Assembly (NCBI GenBank): GCA_948470475.1
Contig: OX419335.1
Coordinates: 36,721,797 to 36,785,796 of the forward strand
Direction of reading: 5' to 3'
Source: Galaxea fascicularis
Lineage: Eukaryota > Cnidaria > Anthozoa > Scleractinia > Euphylliidae
Length of the DNA stretch: 64,000 bases
Positions 1 through 12,100 of this stretch are shown in pieces. The position numbers and the translations under genes are program-made. Below the pieces are notes generated by a model. That model did not search any database, was not told where the DNA came from, and was given only the letters and a program-made list of their open reading frames with translations. Numbering within the stretch: the stretch's first letter is position 1; each line of letters opens with the position of its first letter.

Positions 1-274
1 TCTCGTGATAAACACGTGCATTTTGAAAACGGTAAAGTTTTGGCGAGGGCTTTGAGACAAGCGTGGCGACCGAGCGATGGAACCAGACTTGCGGTGTGTC
101 ACATTACTGAAACAGCGGGCTGCGTATGGTTTTCTTGCCAATACTTTCCCCAACGAACGCAAATACTAGGCGTATGTAGAATGGACCGTATTCTGCTTCC
201 CCCCTCCCCCGCGCCCAAAAACAAAAAAACAAAACAAAAAACCTGCTCTGAGTGACCTTTCCTTTTTTCTTCAG

Positions 275-3248
275 GAAGATGGTTGCTGTCAATCATGACA
301 AGGGCTCAGGTATGTTTAGAACTACATTGACATGCTAATGTCGGATCTCACCCCATAGTAAACCGCCACGAGACTATATGATATGTCGTAAATGGTTTGA
401 ACCCAGGAGTCTTATCATAACTAAGTGGAGTACGATCGTCCGGGGGAGTGTAGTCCTGAAAAGGACTGTTTGTGGTGACATTGACTGACGTTTCGACAAC
501 CTGAGCGGAAGTCATCATCAGAATCAAGTGATTTGTGTAACGTCAGTAGATAATATAAATACTCTGGTCGTTGATGTGATAGGTCAACAAAGTCGTGATG
601 TTATTGGTCGACTGTCAGTTGAGCCTAGTTGTCATTGGTGCGTTTCGATCCGTCTCTCGTTAGTCTAATGTATGTACTTGTGTTGTTGTCGGTCAGTCTG
701 TTGTTTGTCTGTTGTTTATGTCGTCGACAAGTCGTTTGTAAGGTGCGGGAAGTTGTAGGCATCGGTTTAGTGGTGTCTGTTCTAAGTTACTAAACCAGCT
801 TTCCAGTACGATCCGTTGGTAGTAATTAGTACTGTATGTAACGCATTTAGAAGAGTCGATTCTGTCGTTTGTCTGTAAATGGGGTTCAGCAATGTTATTG
901 TTGAGGTCACCATTTATCGTCACTCGTCTGTGTTTAGTCATTCCTACGTCCAAGTTTCTGCCGGTCTCACCGATATTGGTGGCCTGGCAGTCGCAGCACT
1001 TGATCTTATAAACTGCTCCTTGTCTGCCTTTTGGTTCGTCTTCGTCCTTAACGTGAATCGTCAGTAGTTGTTGTAGGGCTATAGGATGCGTGCAATGGTT
1101 TCAGATGTGCCTTTGATGCAGGGCATAATAACAATAACCAACAACATCACGCACGACTTCGTTGACCTATCACATCAACGTTACACAAATCACTTGACTC
1201 TGATGATGACTTCCGCTCAGGTTGTCGAAACGTCAGTCAATGTCACCTCAAACAGTCCTTCTCAGGACTACACTCACCCGGACGATCGTACTCTACTTAG
1301 TTATTATAAGATATGTGTAGGACATAAATTTACATTCCACTGGCTTTATGATAATTTGCTGACACACAAAGAGTTAAAAAGAAAAAGAATGAAAAAAAAC
1401 ATACAGGGGAAGATTATGAATACTGTTTCCTTCACTATTATCGGAATTGCTGTTAAACGTACGTTAATTTTAGCCATGTATCTTTCTATTTATGAATAAA
1501 TGAAAATGAAATAAAAATGAAATTATGAGGATTGCATAAACTTTGAAGACCAATAAGGCCGGAAAGAGATTCATAAAGTATTTGTTCTAGGTAAGGGCGG
1601 ATTATGAATAAATCAGTCAAGCCACGTTTGTCAAGAAGCCACCGTGAATCTGCCGGGAATGATCAGGTTCTTTCAGCGGCAAATCGGCCAATAACACTTA
1701 AGATTAACCGAAAATCCTTACACCATTTTTTGTGTCCAACTTTGTAGCTAAATTCACGTGAGCTTACATTAAGCAGTCGATTCTTTTATTTCAGAGTTCA
1801 TCCACCATGATGAAGACGAGGGCTCTTCCCCAGACTCCGCATTAGGTACGTGCCCCTCGTGCAACTCTGAGCCTCCGTCACAAGAAATCACAAGGCCAAC
1901 GTACTTTACGTATGAGTTTTAAACTCACCAAACACGGGACTTTCCCCGAGGTAACACGCGTTCTCTTTTCCTCTTCATCTCCGCTATTAATTTGTCTGTG
2001 CGTCTTGTTGTGTTCTTTCAGGACACGCGCGTCTGGAGCTACTTAGAAAGCAATATTTATCTGTCTTTCGCACTGCAGGATGCCCTCAGGTCAGTGTCCT
2101 GGTATCCTCTTCCCTGCTCTTCTCTTCGCTCATTTGTTTCCTTTCTTTCCCTTGTATTTGTTTTTCTTGTTTTCAACATATCCTTTTATTTCGAGAATAC
2201 CTAAAACCTATCTGGAGATCCTAAAAACCAATTCCTTTCCTTTCAGGTTCTTCCTGTCTTTTGTTTTTCTTGCCTCCTCCCTTTCTGGGTTTCCTTCCAA
2301 CTTGCCCTTCTATCGTTTTCTCCCTTTCCCTTCTCCCCCCCCTCCCACCCACATCCCCGTTCCTCCCTCCTTACTTTAGGTTATCACTTCCTCACTTTTT
2401 TCTTTTCCTTTACCACCTCTCTCACTCCTTCCTTTTTTGCCTTGTTTTTCCCTTCCCTTCCCCCCCCCCCTTATCACACACTTTTAACTCCCTCCTTCTC
2501 TTCGTCCTTCACGTTGTTTATGAGTTGTAGTGTAGGTGACTCTCAAACACAAATTTCACATCATTTTTATTGTCTTCCCTGAGGGACACAATTAAACTTC
2601 GGTTCTCTGGACGCACATTTTGGTTTAGAAGCTGTCCGCACATGGCTCTTCTTTTTAAAGTTTGAATCACTTTTTCTTCTCATGTAGTTGTCTTTTCTTG
2701 GTAATTCGCTGGGGAGAGTTGCCAATCTGTTTCCATGATATAACTATGGCGATACGTTATCTGCAAAGATCTTCACCTTGATTTCCAAGACGGTGTAGTT
2801 CCCCTTCTATCTGAACGCCTACAACAAGAATGTGAAGAGAGTAGCTTATTTTCTCTCTATCATCCCATTACCGGTGTTAAAACTGACGAGGTAGCTGGCT
2901 ATGTCCTGACTCTGAATCGGAATTTTACCTTGTTAATCACTTCTTTGCCCGACGTCCAACATACCTTGATTCATTAAAGAAAACAAAATCATTTGACGTC
3001 TTCTCCATCCTTGCTGAAGCAAAATTTCGCCACCATACCACAACCTTTACCGCTGTACTGAATCCTCAGGTAGTTTTATCGTGGCTCCCAACCGAAGTTT
3101 ATTTTATTCCTCGCATTTTTTGCTTTACGTTTCTGTCTCATTTCAGAGATTCTGAGTGTTTCGAACTCTTTCCTCTCCTGTGTTCTTTACTTCTTAACAG
3201 ACAACACCTAAAGGATTGTTTCGGATGCAAGGGCGGCCCGCTAGATAG
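275..3248 (+). CDS. 3' part of an unrecognised spliced gene (partial)
   Basis: Four exons join in phase: 275-309, 1795-1845, 2022-2089 and 3201-3248, each with AG before and GT after; the last ends in TAG. The first begins inside a codon, so the gene continues to the left. The readable C-terminus is about 66 aa: a short lead (MVAVNHDKGS), an acidic patch (HHDEDEGSSPDS), then a basic/hydrophobic stretch (RLELLRKQYLSVFRTAGCP) and a basic tail ending RMQGRPAR. I do not recognise the family. Exons this short are individually weak evidence; the support is that three successive junctions keep one frame. An alternative last exon is possible near 4114-4167 (AG, then an in-phase stretch MRQQDLLRREG to TGA). 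The first intron carries an inverted-repeat element. Confidence 0.4.
386..1312. mobile_element. Inverted-repeat DNA element (MITE-like), family A copy 1
   Basis: The left arm (about 415-560) and right arm (about 1160-1312) are inverted copies: ACGATCGTCCGGG, then TTTCGACAACCTGAGCGGAAG and the stretch ending GTTACACAAATCACTTGA all recur reversed on the right. The core of about 600 bp has no convincing protein. A left extension, TGGTTTGAACCCAGGAGTC near 391-409, reappears reversed next to the second copy at 25990-26455, so the true end may lie near 386. It lies in an intron of the left-edge gene. Confidence 0.75.
2100..2520. repeat. Pyrimidine-rich low-complexity tract
   Basis: Long C/T-rich stretch with runs such as TCCCCCCCCTCCC and CCCCCCCCCC. 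The open frames across it (proline, serine, phenylalanine rich) are composition artefacts. It lies in the intron after the exon ending at 2089. Confidence 0.8.
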
Positions 3249-6200
3249 GTCAGTCCTTATTGGTCTTCATCGATTTGTTCGAATCCTTCACACTTTCCAC
3301 CTTGATCTTTAACTATAACCATAGCTCATAACAGACGGTCATGCGTGACGTTAAACGCCGCGTTTTGGTCTGTGTTTTACTTGTCACAAGAGTTCATATA
3401 CCATGCATTTGTCATTTCCATTCCCTTTTAACGCGCCAACAAATTATGATACCCTCTTCACGGAAAGGGTAATCATTTGTCACTGAATTCAAATAACTAG
3501 GGCGATCTAATTCACATTGTATCCCAGATTACTTACGGCCCAAGGAGGCTAGGGTTTGTGCAAGTTCTTGCTTCGGTATTTTAGTTAAAAAAAAAACGCC
3601 TGCGTTTGATTCCTGGACACAAAATTTCTTTTGGCGTTTTCAAAGTCTTTTCAGTTCACTTCACAATTCACAATATTGAAGAAAAAGCTATTTCATTGTA
3701 AATATTAATTATCCTGCAGTTAGACCCATTTTATAAACACTACTTTTTTTTTTCTTGCTTTGATCAATAAGCACCAGGAACTTCGATTCGCTTTGCCATG
3801 GAATAGGTTTTCCAGGCAATATGATTCCAAACAAGAGTTTTCCTGAAAGGTCCGTCCATTTTGCAAGATTGGTTAATTGAGATTGCTTATGAGTACATTT
3901 TTAATGATGACTCACCATTACTTAAAAACCCAAAATAGGGACTCGATATTATGTCTAGAAGATGTAGTCTTGCCTCGCTTTCGACCTGAGGCTTCAAGTC
4001 CGTAGATAGGACGTTTGTCGCCAAGCAAAGATAGGCTTACACACAGGTGTTGTGAACAGTTAGAATAGTCTGTAAAGGTGCAGGTTACCTCAATTGTGAC
4101 TTGTGCGGTTCGTGCTTTGCAGATGAGACAACAAGACTTACTCAGGAGAGAAGGCGTCCAACCTTGCAAGAAGTGAGACTTAAGAATTACTTTAACTCCG
4201 TGGAATCGTCCTCTTGCGCATCTTGTGAGCACGTGAAAATATACTGCGTGCAGGAGACAGTCACATGACCATATCGTTGCTTGGCAATCCATGGAAACTT
4301 GCAGGGCAAGAGTAGATATGATCAGGGAGACAAGTTATTGCCTTGTGCAGAATATGTCTTTGTGGGGGTCACGCTTGTGTAGCGTGATTTTGGCAATTGC
4401 CTAAGGGCACAATTTTGATTCTTTTTTGTCACGGACAGGATGCCGCGTTGACGTTTGTTCACAAAAAACCCAGGATTATCTTTACTTAGTCACATTAATT
4501 CTCATTATGTTTTTCTACTAACAACAGAGAATTGCAATGGATGATCAGTCATCCTGGCAGTGAAAACCTGTCTGTAACATAGTCCGTGTGACCATGGCTT
4601 CTGGACACAAAAAAACTACCTCGCAGTTCTGAATAGATTTTTTTTGTAAAGTATGAAGAACTTAGCCGCGAATTCCGAGTATATGCTCGTCGGGATATAT
4701 AAAAAAAAATGTTGTTGTCGCCAATCTTCAAACACAACTTGAAACGCAATGAGTATTCGCTTCAGTGATAAGCCCCACCTACCATAAAAAGTCCCTTCCA
4801 ATCAATAAAAGCTTGTACTTCGGAACTCTTCGGTACAGCCTATGGCCAGTAGATCAGTGAAATTTTCAAGGTAGGCAAATACAAGGTAGTACGGCTTTTG
4901 CAAGGACGTCAGATCTCGGAATGAAGCGGTTCAGCTTTTTCGGTGTCGCTAAACGAATTGGCTTAACAAAGTAGAATTAAAAGCACCCACTGAACAAAGT
5001 TGCATTTAGTATAATAAGATTTAACTTAGCAGCTACGAACTAATAAGGAAATGCTTAATTAACAGGCCTAAAAATACCAGTATCTCTTCCTCGTTGTAAC
5101 TGAAAATATTGATATGAAAATGTTTGATTATGGGATTTTCCATAGTTGTCAAATTTTCAACAAATTATCTTGTTTGTTTAATGGACTTGGTTCCTGCCAG
5201 ATAACCTAGTAAAGTAGACCTCGTGAAAGATGAGGTCATACAGAAAAGAGTAGTTTTACAAAAGAGTCGAAAACAAATCGCGTTCGCTTTTTTTTTTTTT
5301 TTGGCTTACTATGCTCTTCCTAGCTTTGCAAAATTGATGTCAGTTTTTGAACCAACGAAAGGTCAAATTAAAACTAGTCATAAATATTTTCCCGCGCCTG
5401 GTGCTTAGTTGCACATGATGGCTTTGGATTGTGATTGCCTCATTGCGATGCTTACGTCTCTCGGCCAAAATTGCTCAAACTATTGTTACAACAAAACGAT
5501 TTAGAAGATAGTATCTAATCAGAGTCATTTTTATTGAGGAATTTCCGGGTGCAGCGAGCGTCGGGCTCTAGTGCTTTATTCAGCAGAAATTATCAAATAA
5601 TTTTCATCACAATTTTTTTATCAGTTTGTTGTAAAACTTTGTTTTGATACTTTTTTCGTTACTGATAACCTGAAGAAATTGCAAGACAACCATGAAAAAA
5701 GACAACGATTTTAGAGTGATTGTCAGTTAAGTTCACTAAAGCTTGGGTTTTATTTTGCTTTGTGGTTGGTTGGTAAAAATTCGCGCCATTTTTCTCGACA
5801 ATGAGAAGCAAACCCATGCGCACGACTTTTCGCGCCCTTTTCACCGGCGACACGTATTAGCTTAGAACTTTCATTGGTTCTTTGTGATTCTTTTTGGCAT
5901 TAATTAAAAGCCAACGTTTGTTGTATTTGATTCATGATGAATTTCCATATCTCAATGTGACTAACTTTACATAAGTTAATTTTAATCCACAAAATAAATG
6001 TAAATGTAAATGCTCCGTTTGGTAAATTCACAGAGCCGTTGAAGTGTTCTTCGGAATACCTTTTGGTTGTACAAACAGTTTTTGTAACTGATACAAAATT
6101 TAACGGCAAGATTTTCACACAGCCTCATGCATTTAATTATGCATTCACTTTGTAGATCTTTGTAACTCGGACTCTGTTCGTTTTTGGAGCAGGCAAGGTT

Positions 6201-6470
6201 GGTATGACAGTGTGCATGTATAATCAATGTATGGAGCTGTGTGGAAATCTTTCCAATTTAACTTAAAATGTAGATTAAGCCCTCGAAACAAGAAGCAAAC
6301 AATAAGGTTAATAGTATATTTAAAATTGATAAATTAGGCTATTTAGCTGACTTCTTGTGCAAAAATTAAAATATAATGTTGTTGCTCGAGTTTTCAGATT
6401 TTGTATTCTCATAGCCTTGCGTCCAGGGAAAGAAACCCTTAATTCTAACACACAAACGCGATTTACTGTT
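3249..6470. other. Intergenic stretch, no supported gene
   Basis: Unique-looking AT-rich sequence with homopolymer runs (for example poly-T at 5288-5302). Apart from a possible alternative terminal exon near 4114-4167 for the left-edge gene, I see no exon chain, RNA gene or terminal repeat. Confidence 0.5.
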
Positions 6471-6472
6471 CA

Positions 6473-6591
6473 GGGCCGAGTTGCTGGAAGCATGGTTAGC
6501 ACTAACCGATGTTAAATACCATGACAACCTATGGATTTTAGGACAACTTAGCCAATGGTTAATGCTAACCATTCTTCGAGCAATTCGGCCC
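6473..6591. mobile_element. Short MITE, ends GGGCCGA
   Basis: About 119 bp with imperfect terminal inverted repeats of about 36 bp: GGGCCGAGTTGCTGGAAGCA on the left against the reverse of CTTCGAGCAATTCGGCCC on the right. Inner arms GGTTAGCACTAACC and GGTTAATGCTAACC also pair. No coding capacity. Confidence 0.75.
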
Positions 6592-6689
6592 AGGGCTTTA
6601 CAACCATTCCAGGAAAAAAAGGGGCATCTAAGGCCTATTATCTATAGTTCACCACTTAAGTCTCCCCAAGTCCGAATGGTTTGATATGA

Positions 6690-7060
6690 CCTGGTACGAT
6701 ACGATACGATATCCTTTTTTTTTATAGAGGGTATAGACATGAGTTTTGTAAGAGTTTTCTTACACATGGCCCTCTAGGTCAGCACTAGGGGTGGTCACAG
6801 CGAGGGTTCATTACGTCCCTAGTGGTTCTTTTACGTTTCACAGAGTCAATTTGTGAAGAGTTGTGAGACGGGACCTCCGGTTTTATCGTCCTTATCCGAG
6901 AAGACTAGAAAGTCTAACATTTGCAGATGTCATTACAAAGGTAGCACTTTCTCCTCAGTTATTTAAAGACCCTGAGCGTTGGTCCGGCCAGGGCTGGAAC
7001 CCCCGACCTCCCGCACAGCAGTCCGGTGCTCTACCACTGAGCCAACTGGTCGGCAGTGAT
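6690..7060 (-). mobile_element. tRNA-derived SINE with short tandem tail
   Basis: Read on the minus strand it starts near 7055 with a tRNA-like promoter: an A-box-like TGGCTCAGTGGTAGAG and a B-box-like GGGGTTCCAGCCC at tRNA spacing. It continues about 270 bp into a non-tRNA body and ends at 6694-6712 in repeated ATCGT units. The tRNA-like head, body and short-repeat tail are the SINE layout. The head is too diverged at the acceptor stem to call a working tRNA. Confidence 0.75.
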
Positions 7061-7237
7061 GTGACGATATTCCCTTGTGGAGAAACGTTAACAGTCCATA
7101 GCTTCTGGGGCGAAAACCGTTAACGCCTCGTCCCAGGGATTTCTTTCCGTTAACCCTTTAACTGCCAAGATCAGATTAGCAATTCTCCCTTCAAGCTACA
7201 ATACATTTTTGTAAATTACATATGAGAATTTGTTACA

Positions 7238-8020
7238 CAGTGGAACTTCGATTTAACGAACCTCTATATAACGAAGTCCTCGGTATAATTAACAATTATT
7301 CACCTCAGTGTCGGTAAATATCCACCACTTTCACCGACACCGAGGTGAATAATTGTTTTAGTATATACCACACAAGCTGAATAACTAGCGTGTATTCAAA
7401 TAATTTCCTCTTTGGAAACCGAAATGGAAAGTCAGTTTGCTTCTCTTCGGCTGCTCGGAGGTGAATAGTACTTTGCTAATCACCTCAGAGTTAACCAATC
7501 AGAACGCGCGAAAAGCACTTTTCACTTGTGCGGTATATACTAACTAACAATATTCTTCAGCCCCGCCAAGGTTACAGTGAAATGTATGGAACAGAACCTC
7601 GCTGTAACGAAATCCTTGTTATAACGAACACAACCCAGAAGCCCAAACGTAAATTGTACCCCGATGTAACGAAGAAATGTCACCACGTGACAAAAGATAA
7701 ATGCGAAACGGACCGACAAGGATGAAAATCCTTTAATCCTGTAACAACAGAACAAATTCACAGTTTAACAGCTCATTATAAATGTAGACATTTTAACATG
7801 CCCCATGTTATTGACTGTAACCGTTCAGATCTGGAAATGCTGGGTAGCGCAACGTCACACCAAAAAAAAAAAAAGATGATTAATCATACCTCGATATAAC
7901 GAACATTTTGGTTGTTTATCCGTATATTCGTTATATCAAGGTTTTCGATGTAACGAACCCTCGATATAACGAATCAATTTCCCCAGTCCCTTGGCACTTC
8001 GTTAAATTGAGGTTCCACTG
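7238..8020. mobile_element. pogo/Tigger-like non-autonomous element
   Basis: Ends are CAGTGGAACTTCGATTTAACGAA on the left and the reverse of TTCGTTAAATTGAGGTTCCACTG on the right, a TIR type common in pogo/Tigger (Tc1-mariner) elements. TA follows on the right; the left flank is CA, so the TA duplication is no longer perfect. Internal near-repeats of 'ATATAACGAAC' recur at 7615, 7895 and 7965. No transposase frame. Confidence 0.7.
7291..7546. mobile_element. Hairpin MITEs nested in the pogo-like element
   Basis: Two adjoining palindromes. At 7291-7355, AACAATTATTCACCTC...GTGTCGGT pairs with ACCGACACCGAGGTGAATAATTGTT. At 7358-7544, TTAGTATATACCACACAAG pairs with CTTGTGCGGTATATACTAA. Together they form a younger insertion in the surrounding element. 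Confidence 0.65.
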
Positions 8021-8022
8021 TA

Positions 8023-9107
8023 TGACGGTAACACCGACTCTGATTAATTTGTCGATTCCGATCGCCTGTTTGCTTTATAATGTATGGTATTTGTGAGGTG
8101 AAGTTTCGTGTTAATTGCTCGCATGAGTTGGGTTGGCGTTGGGGATTTCGAACCAAGGCACTCGTACCCAAAGAAAAGTTAAACAACAGAAACATACAGT
8201 AAACAATGTGGGTTTATTTACAGTCACAGATTATTGCCAAGCTGTGGTTAGTACAAAGATCAAACTTTGCAAAAGGTGAATCTTACAAAAATTATTGTAT
8301 TACATTTGTCATTGACGTTAGGAAAGCAGTACCTGTTAACGAGTGTTTTGCAAAATATCAATATTTAAAATTCAGGAACAGTTGAACGTATCCAAACTTT
8401 AACAAGGCAAGAGTGAAACAGAAACATCCAACCTGTCAACATCAACCCTTAACTTGGAATAGGCTGTTGCTAACAATACCTTTCTAAAAGTAAAAAGAAA
8501 TAATAGTATATTAGGTTGCCATGTTCCGGAATAAACGAACAGATTCCTAAATTTCTCTTTTTCTTAAATTATCCAGGGTATAGGCGAAAAAATTCACACG
8601 GACGATATTCAACATTTCAAGTTTTCAGGTTTTTCCAAAGAGATTTTCCCCGTCACTGTGGCCTCCGTAAAAGCCTGACAATGTAGTGACATCAAACACC
8701 GTTTTCAAACTGTACCAGGGTTTTAAAAACTTTGGGAAATGAAAAACCATTGTGGACACAATGTGACTCACAAGCAAGAAGTAGGCTACCTTCTAATAAG
8801 GGTACTTTCTTCAACTTGTAGGAAGCTAATACCGTGTTGGCTAAATTGAAAATTCTCAGTGCTACCATTAAAAATGATTTTGAAAGGGTGGAACTGAAAA
8901 TGTTCAATTGTTACTGGAGCAATCCCAGAAAATTACACAACAAAATGTTTTCCAAACCTAGCAAAATTGATACAATACATGCGATAGGACGGCCCCTGCA
9001 CCAAAAATGAATTACCTAACGGTCTTTTTCCTTGATTACGACCAGACATCAACAATTTGTCGATGGTTGAAGACCCTTAATTCAATTACCTTTATTTAAT
9101 TTCCCTA
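8023..9107. other. Spacer downstream of the YTH/Tudor gene
   Basis: AT-rich, no repeat structure or exon chain that I can support. It may hold an alternative longer 3' UTR of the gene on the minus strand, since the poly(A) signal at 9091-9096 is very close to the stop. Confidence 0.4.
9091..9096 (-). terminator. Poly(A) signal AATAAA
   Basis: AATAAA on the minus strand, 11 nt after the proposed TGA (9108-9110) of the YTH/Tudor gene. It would give a 3' UTR of only about 30-40 nt, so either the UTR is unusually short or the last exon is not the only 3' end. Confidence 0.45.
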
Positions 9108-12100
9108 TCAGAGGATCTGAACTCCAACTGTCCCTTCGTTGAAACTTTTCTGTTAAAAGACAAAATATTTTTTATCAAAGTTTTACCCTCTACGAAAGGT
9201 TAACAATTAAGTTCCAAAGATGTGAATATTCTATAGTTTAAATTAAATAAAACAAATGACCTTTATTTACCCTCGGCAGTAATCATAGCACACAAAGACT
9301 AGTGGGGCCGAGCAACAACATGAAACAAATAATTCAAATAAACATAACATGATAGTAATCCCAACCGGCCGGAGGCAAACCAGTTGGCTATTTGCAAGGG
9401 TGATCGAGGAGCTGAACCAGAGACTACCCAGACCAACACCAGCTAGTTGCCGGAGCGGGATTTGAACCCGAGTTACCGCATTGAAACTACGGCCAACGCC
9501 CTGAACCACTCGGCTATCCTGCTTACTCCTGACAAACGTATACTTGTAAAAAAGAATTCAGAGTCCAACGTAGGACCTGACTATTACATGTAATTCGGTA
9601 GCCTGCGAGCGGGTTCTCATAGGCGCTCCGGAATGAGCGGTGAAGCCACAGGAGACTTGTGTGGGAGCGTTTTCCAAATATGCGCGTGGCAAGTTAGCAA
9701 AATAATAGATTCCATTTGACAGTGCGTGTGTGTCAGAGCGTGGTCAGAACGAGTGGTACAATACAAGCCGCAGGCGACTGGCGTCACTTATGTTCTTACC
9801 ACGTTCCGACGTCCTGCGTGCGTTATCAGGGTAACACGTAGTGACAAATGGAATCTATCTTTTTTCTTAATTTTCTTTGACTCGTGACGTTACTCGTGCG
9901 TTTAAATGTTAATCGCAAACTCGTTTAGACCAATAAAAACGCTAGGTTTACACCGTCCACTGTGTAACATGGACTAAATCACATATTTCATTCATTTACC
10001 AAACTAAGATTCACGATTGATATCACCAAGAACCGGTATACAGGAACAATTCTTTGCTCACTTTGCAGCTAAAAGATTTATTAACCTGTTTTGAGGTAAA
10101 CTGTCTCAACTGTCCCCAACATGCGACGTGTTCACCTCCAGTGTAAACGACACTTAAGCTTAGGCTTATTCTAACATCGACCAATCATTGCTCATCAAAA
10201 CGAAAAAAAACACAACCTACCACGAGAATCTTGAGTTTCTTGTTTTTCTTCACAGCTCTGGCAATTCGGGCCTTCTCCTTTAAAATTAAAAAAGAAACAC
10301 AAAACCAAAACGTGTCGTGTTGAGAAATTGTCAAATTCCTCTGAAAAGAAGAAAAATCGGTTTAGACGCCACACATTACCACTGTGAATGGTCCAAATAT
10401 TAGCAAATAACTGCATCGGAACGCTTTGTCGTGTTTTATAGGCATCCGACTTTTTAACTCTGGACGTCGACTGATCTGGGGCTTTTACTGAGATGCAACT
10501 AGTCCCACTCACTTCAAATCTTTTGTACCGAAACAGATTTTCTAAAACTTTCATTTTCACGAGTCTGTCACAAATCGCAGTCGGGAAAACACGTAAAACT
10601 CGTGCCCGGTAGATACTGTCGGGGCCGTCAAAGCTAGATGCGTACAAAACAAGCGAAGCCTCTCCTCTCACCTTTTTGCTAGCAGGGTTTTCGTAACAGA
10701 CACAGCATTCAAACGCCTAAAGAAAACGACAAAACTGTGTTTAGCACTCTGAGTAATATGGAAATATGTCTACAGGATTGAGACGGTGACAGACAGAAGC
10801 TGTGGTGCTGCTTCGGTGGGGCAGTGGTGCACGGAAATCTGGTTTTATAAACTGACTCAGAGTTGATATCATAAATTGACCACCGTAAAGAGATTAAAAA
10901 AAAGAGATGGAGAGTCTGACTGAGTCACTCGCTGGACGACTGACTGGCCTCATGGACACTAGGACTTGCTGAAAAACCGAATGAATGACTTTGAGAGTGA
11001 CGGACTACAGGCTTAGCCGACTACAGACTGCATTACTGACAGGTCAACAAACCAACCAAACCACTGATGACTTGCCAATTGACTTTCACTGTGACTACCT
11101 TACCGAATGACTGATTGACTTACTCACTACCTGTCTTTCTGACTGACCGACTGACTGGCCAAATGAACGACTACCTGTTTGTCTGTCTGGTCTGTCTGTC
11201 TGTCTGTCTGACTGACTGACCTACCTGGGCAGGAGGAGCCGCATAGAATTCGTCATCTAGAACTCTAAGCTCCTTCTGATCAACATCCCAGTAATCTCCC
11301 ACGTCCATCCGCCTGATTCCAACCTTTAAACGCAAAGGAACATGAATAAGAACTGGGTGAAATTCACTGAAGCATCGCAGTAGAGGGAATAACTAGGCTA
11401 GTTATGGAGAGAAAAAATATACACCGAGCTGCCACCTCACGTGAGCCACTATCACTACTATTACTGTTGTTTTCGATGGCTAGGAAAGGCTAGGACCTTC
11501 CTGTGATCCTGGACTCAGGACTTCACCATGATCGCGAGGTCACGGGTTCAAGCCCCGTTGAAGTCCTGATTTTTTTTTTCAGGTTTCTTTACGCAATTGC
11601 AAAACTTGCGATCACAACTGCTACGATCATTCTTCACTTTACTTTTTAACTTGATAATTAAATGAATTTGTCATGAATGATGTCGAGTTTACGAGTTGCG
11701 CCATTTTGCCCGCGCATTCAGTTTTATTTTCTCAAACGTTTTTTTTTTTCCTAATTTGCTCTTTGGGTGCCCCTGAGCATTCACGTACTAGTTCTCACCT
11801 TTCCTTTATCAGGTGTCTTCTCGACTAATGCTCTGTACCAATAACCATCCCAGGCCTTCACGGCACAAGGCTTGTAGATATATATGTCATCAAGCGGTTC
11901 TTTCTTGGCTTCAATGCGAGCTCTAACGAGAGAGCAACAACACTGTTCTTAGTGACGGTAAAATAAATTGTTAGCAATGGATTGTGGTGGTGTAGATATA
12001 GCTTATGATTTCGGCGGTTGTGAAAAGAAAGCCCAGAAATTTGTCAGGCTTGGAACGGAATTCAAACACATGGCCTCTGCGCGATACCCGTGAAAAGCTC

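Noticed and set aside
2080..2530. Proline/serine/phenylalanine-rich ORFs
   Set aside because: Produced by the pyrimidine-rich tract; no domain, and they start inside the exon 3 region in a different frame.
3918..4292. 124-aa minus-strand ORF
   Set aside because: No recognisable motif, unusual Cys/Ser-rich composition and no supporting exon structure; judged chance or antisense.
6965..7060. Minus-strand tRNA-like gene
   Set aside because: Good box motifs but followed by a SINE body and ATCGT tail; the cloverleaf ends do not pair convincingly.
9429..9525. Minus-strand tRNA-Leu/Ser-like gene
   Set aside because: A and B boxes are present, but the sequence continues into a SINE body shared with the copy at 20434, and no clean acceptor-stem pairing is evident.
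10195..10671. 158-aa minus-strand ORF as one exon
   Set aside because: It is largely intron read-through; in-phase splicing uses 10672-10716 then 10221-10277, which keeps the Tudor C-terminal region plausible.
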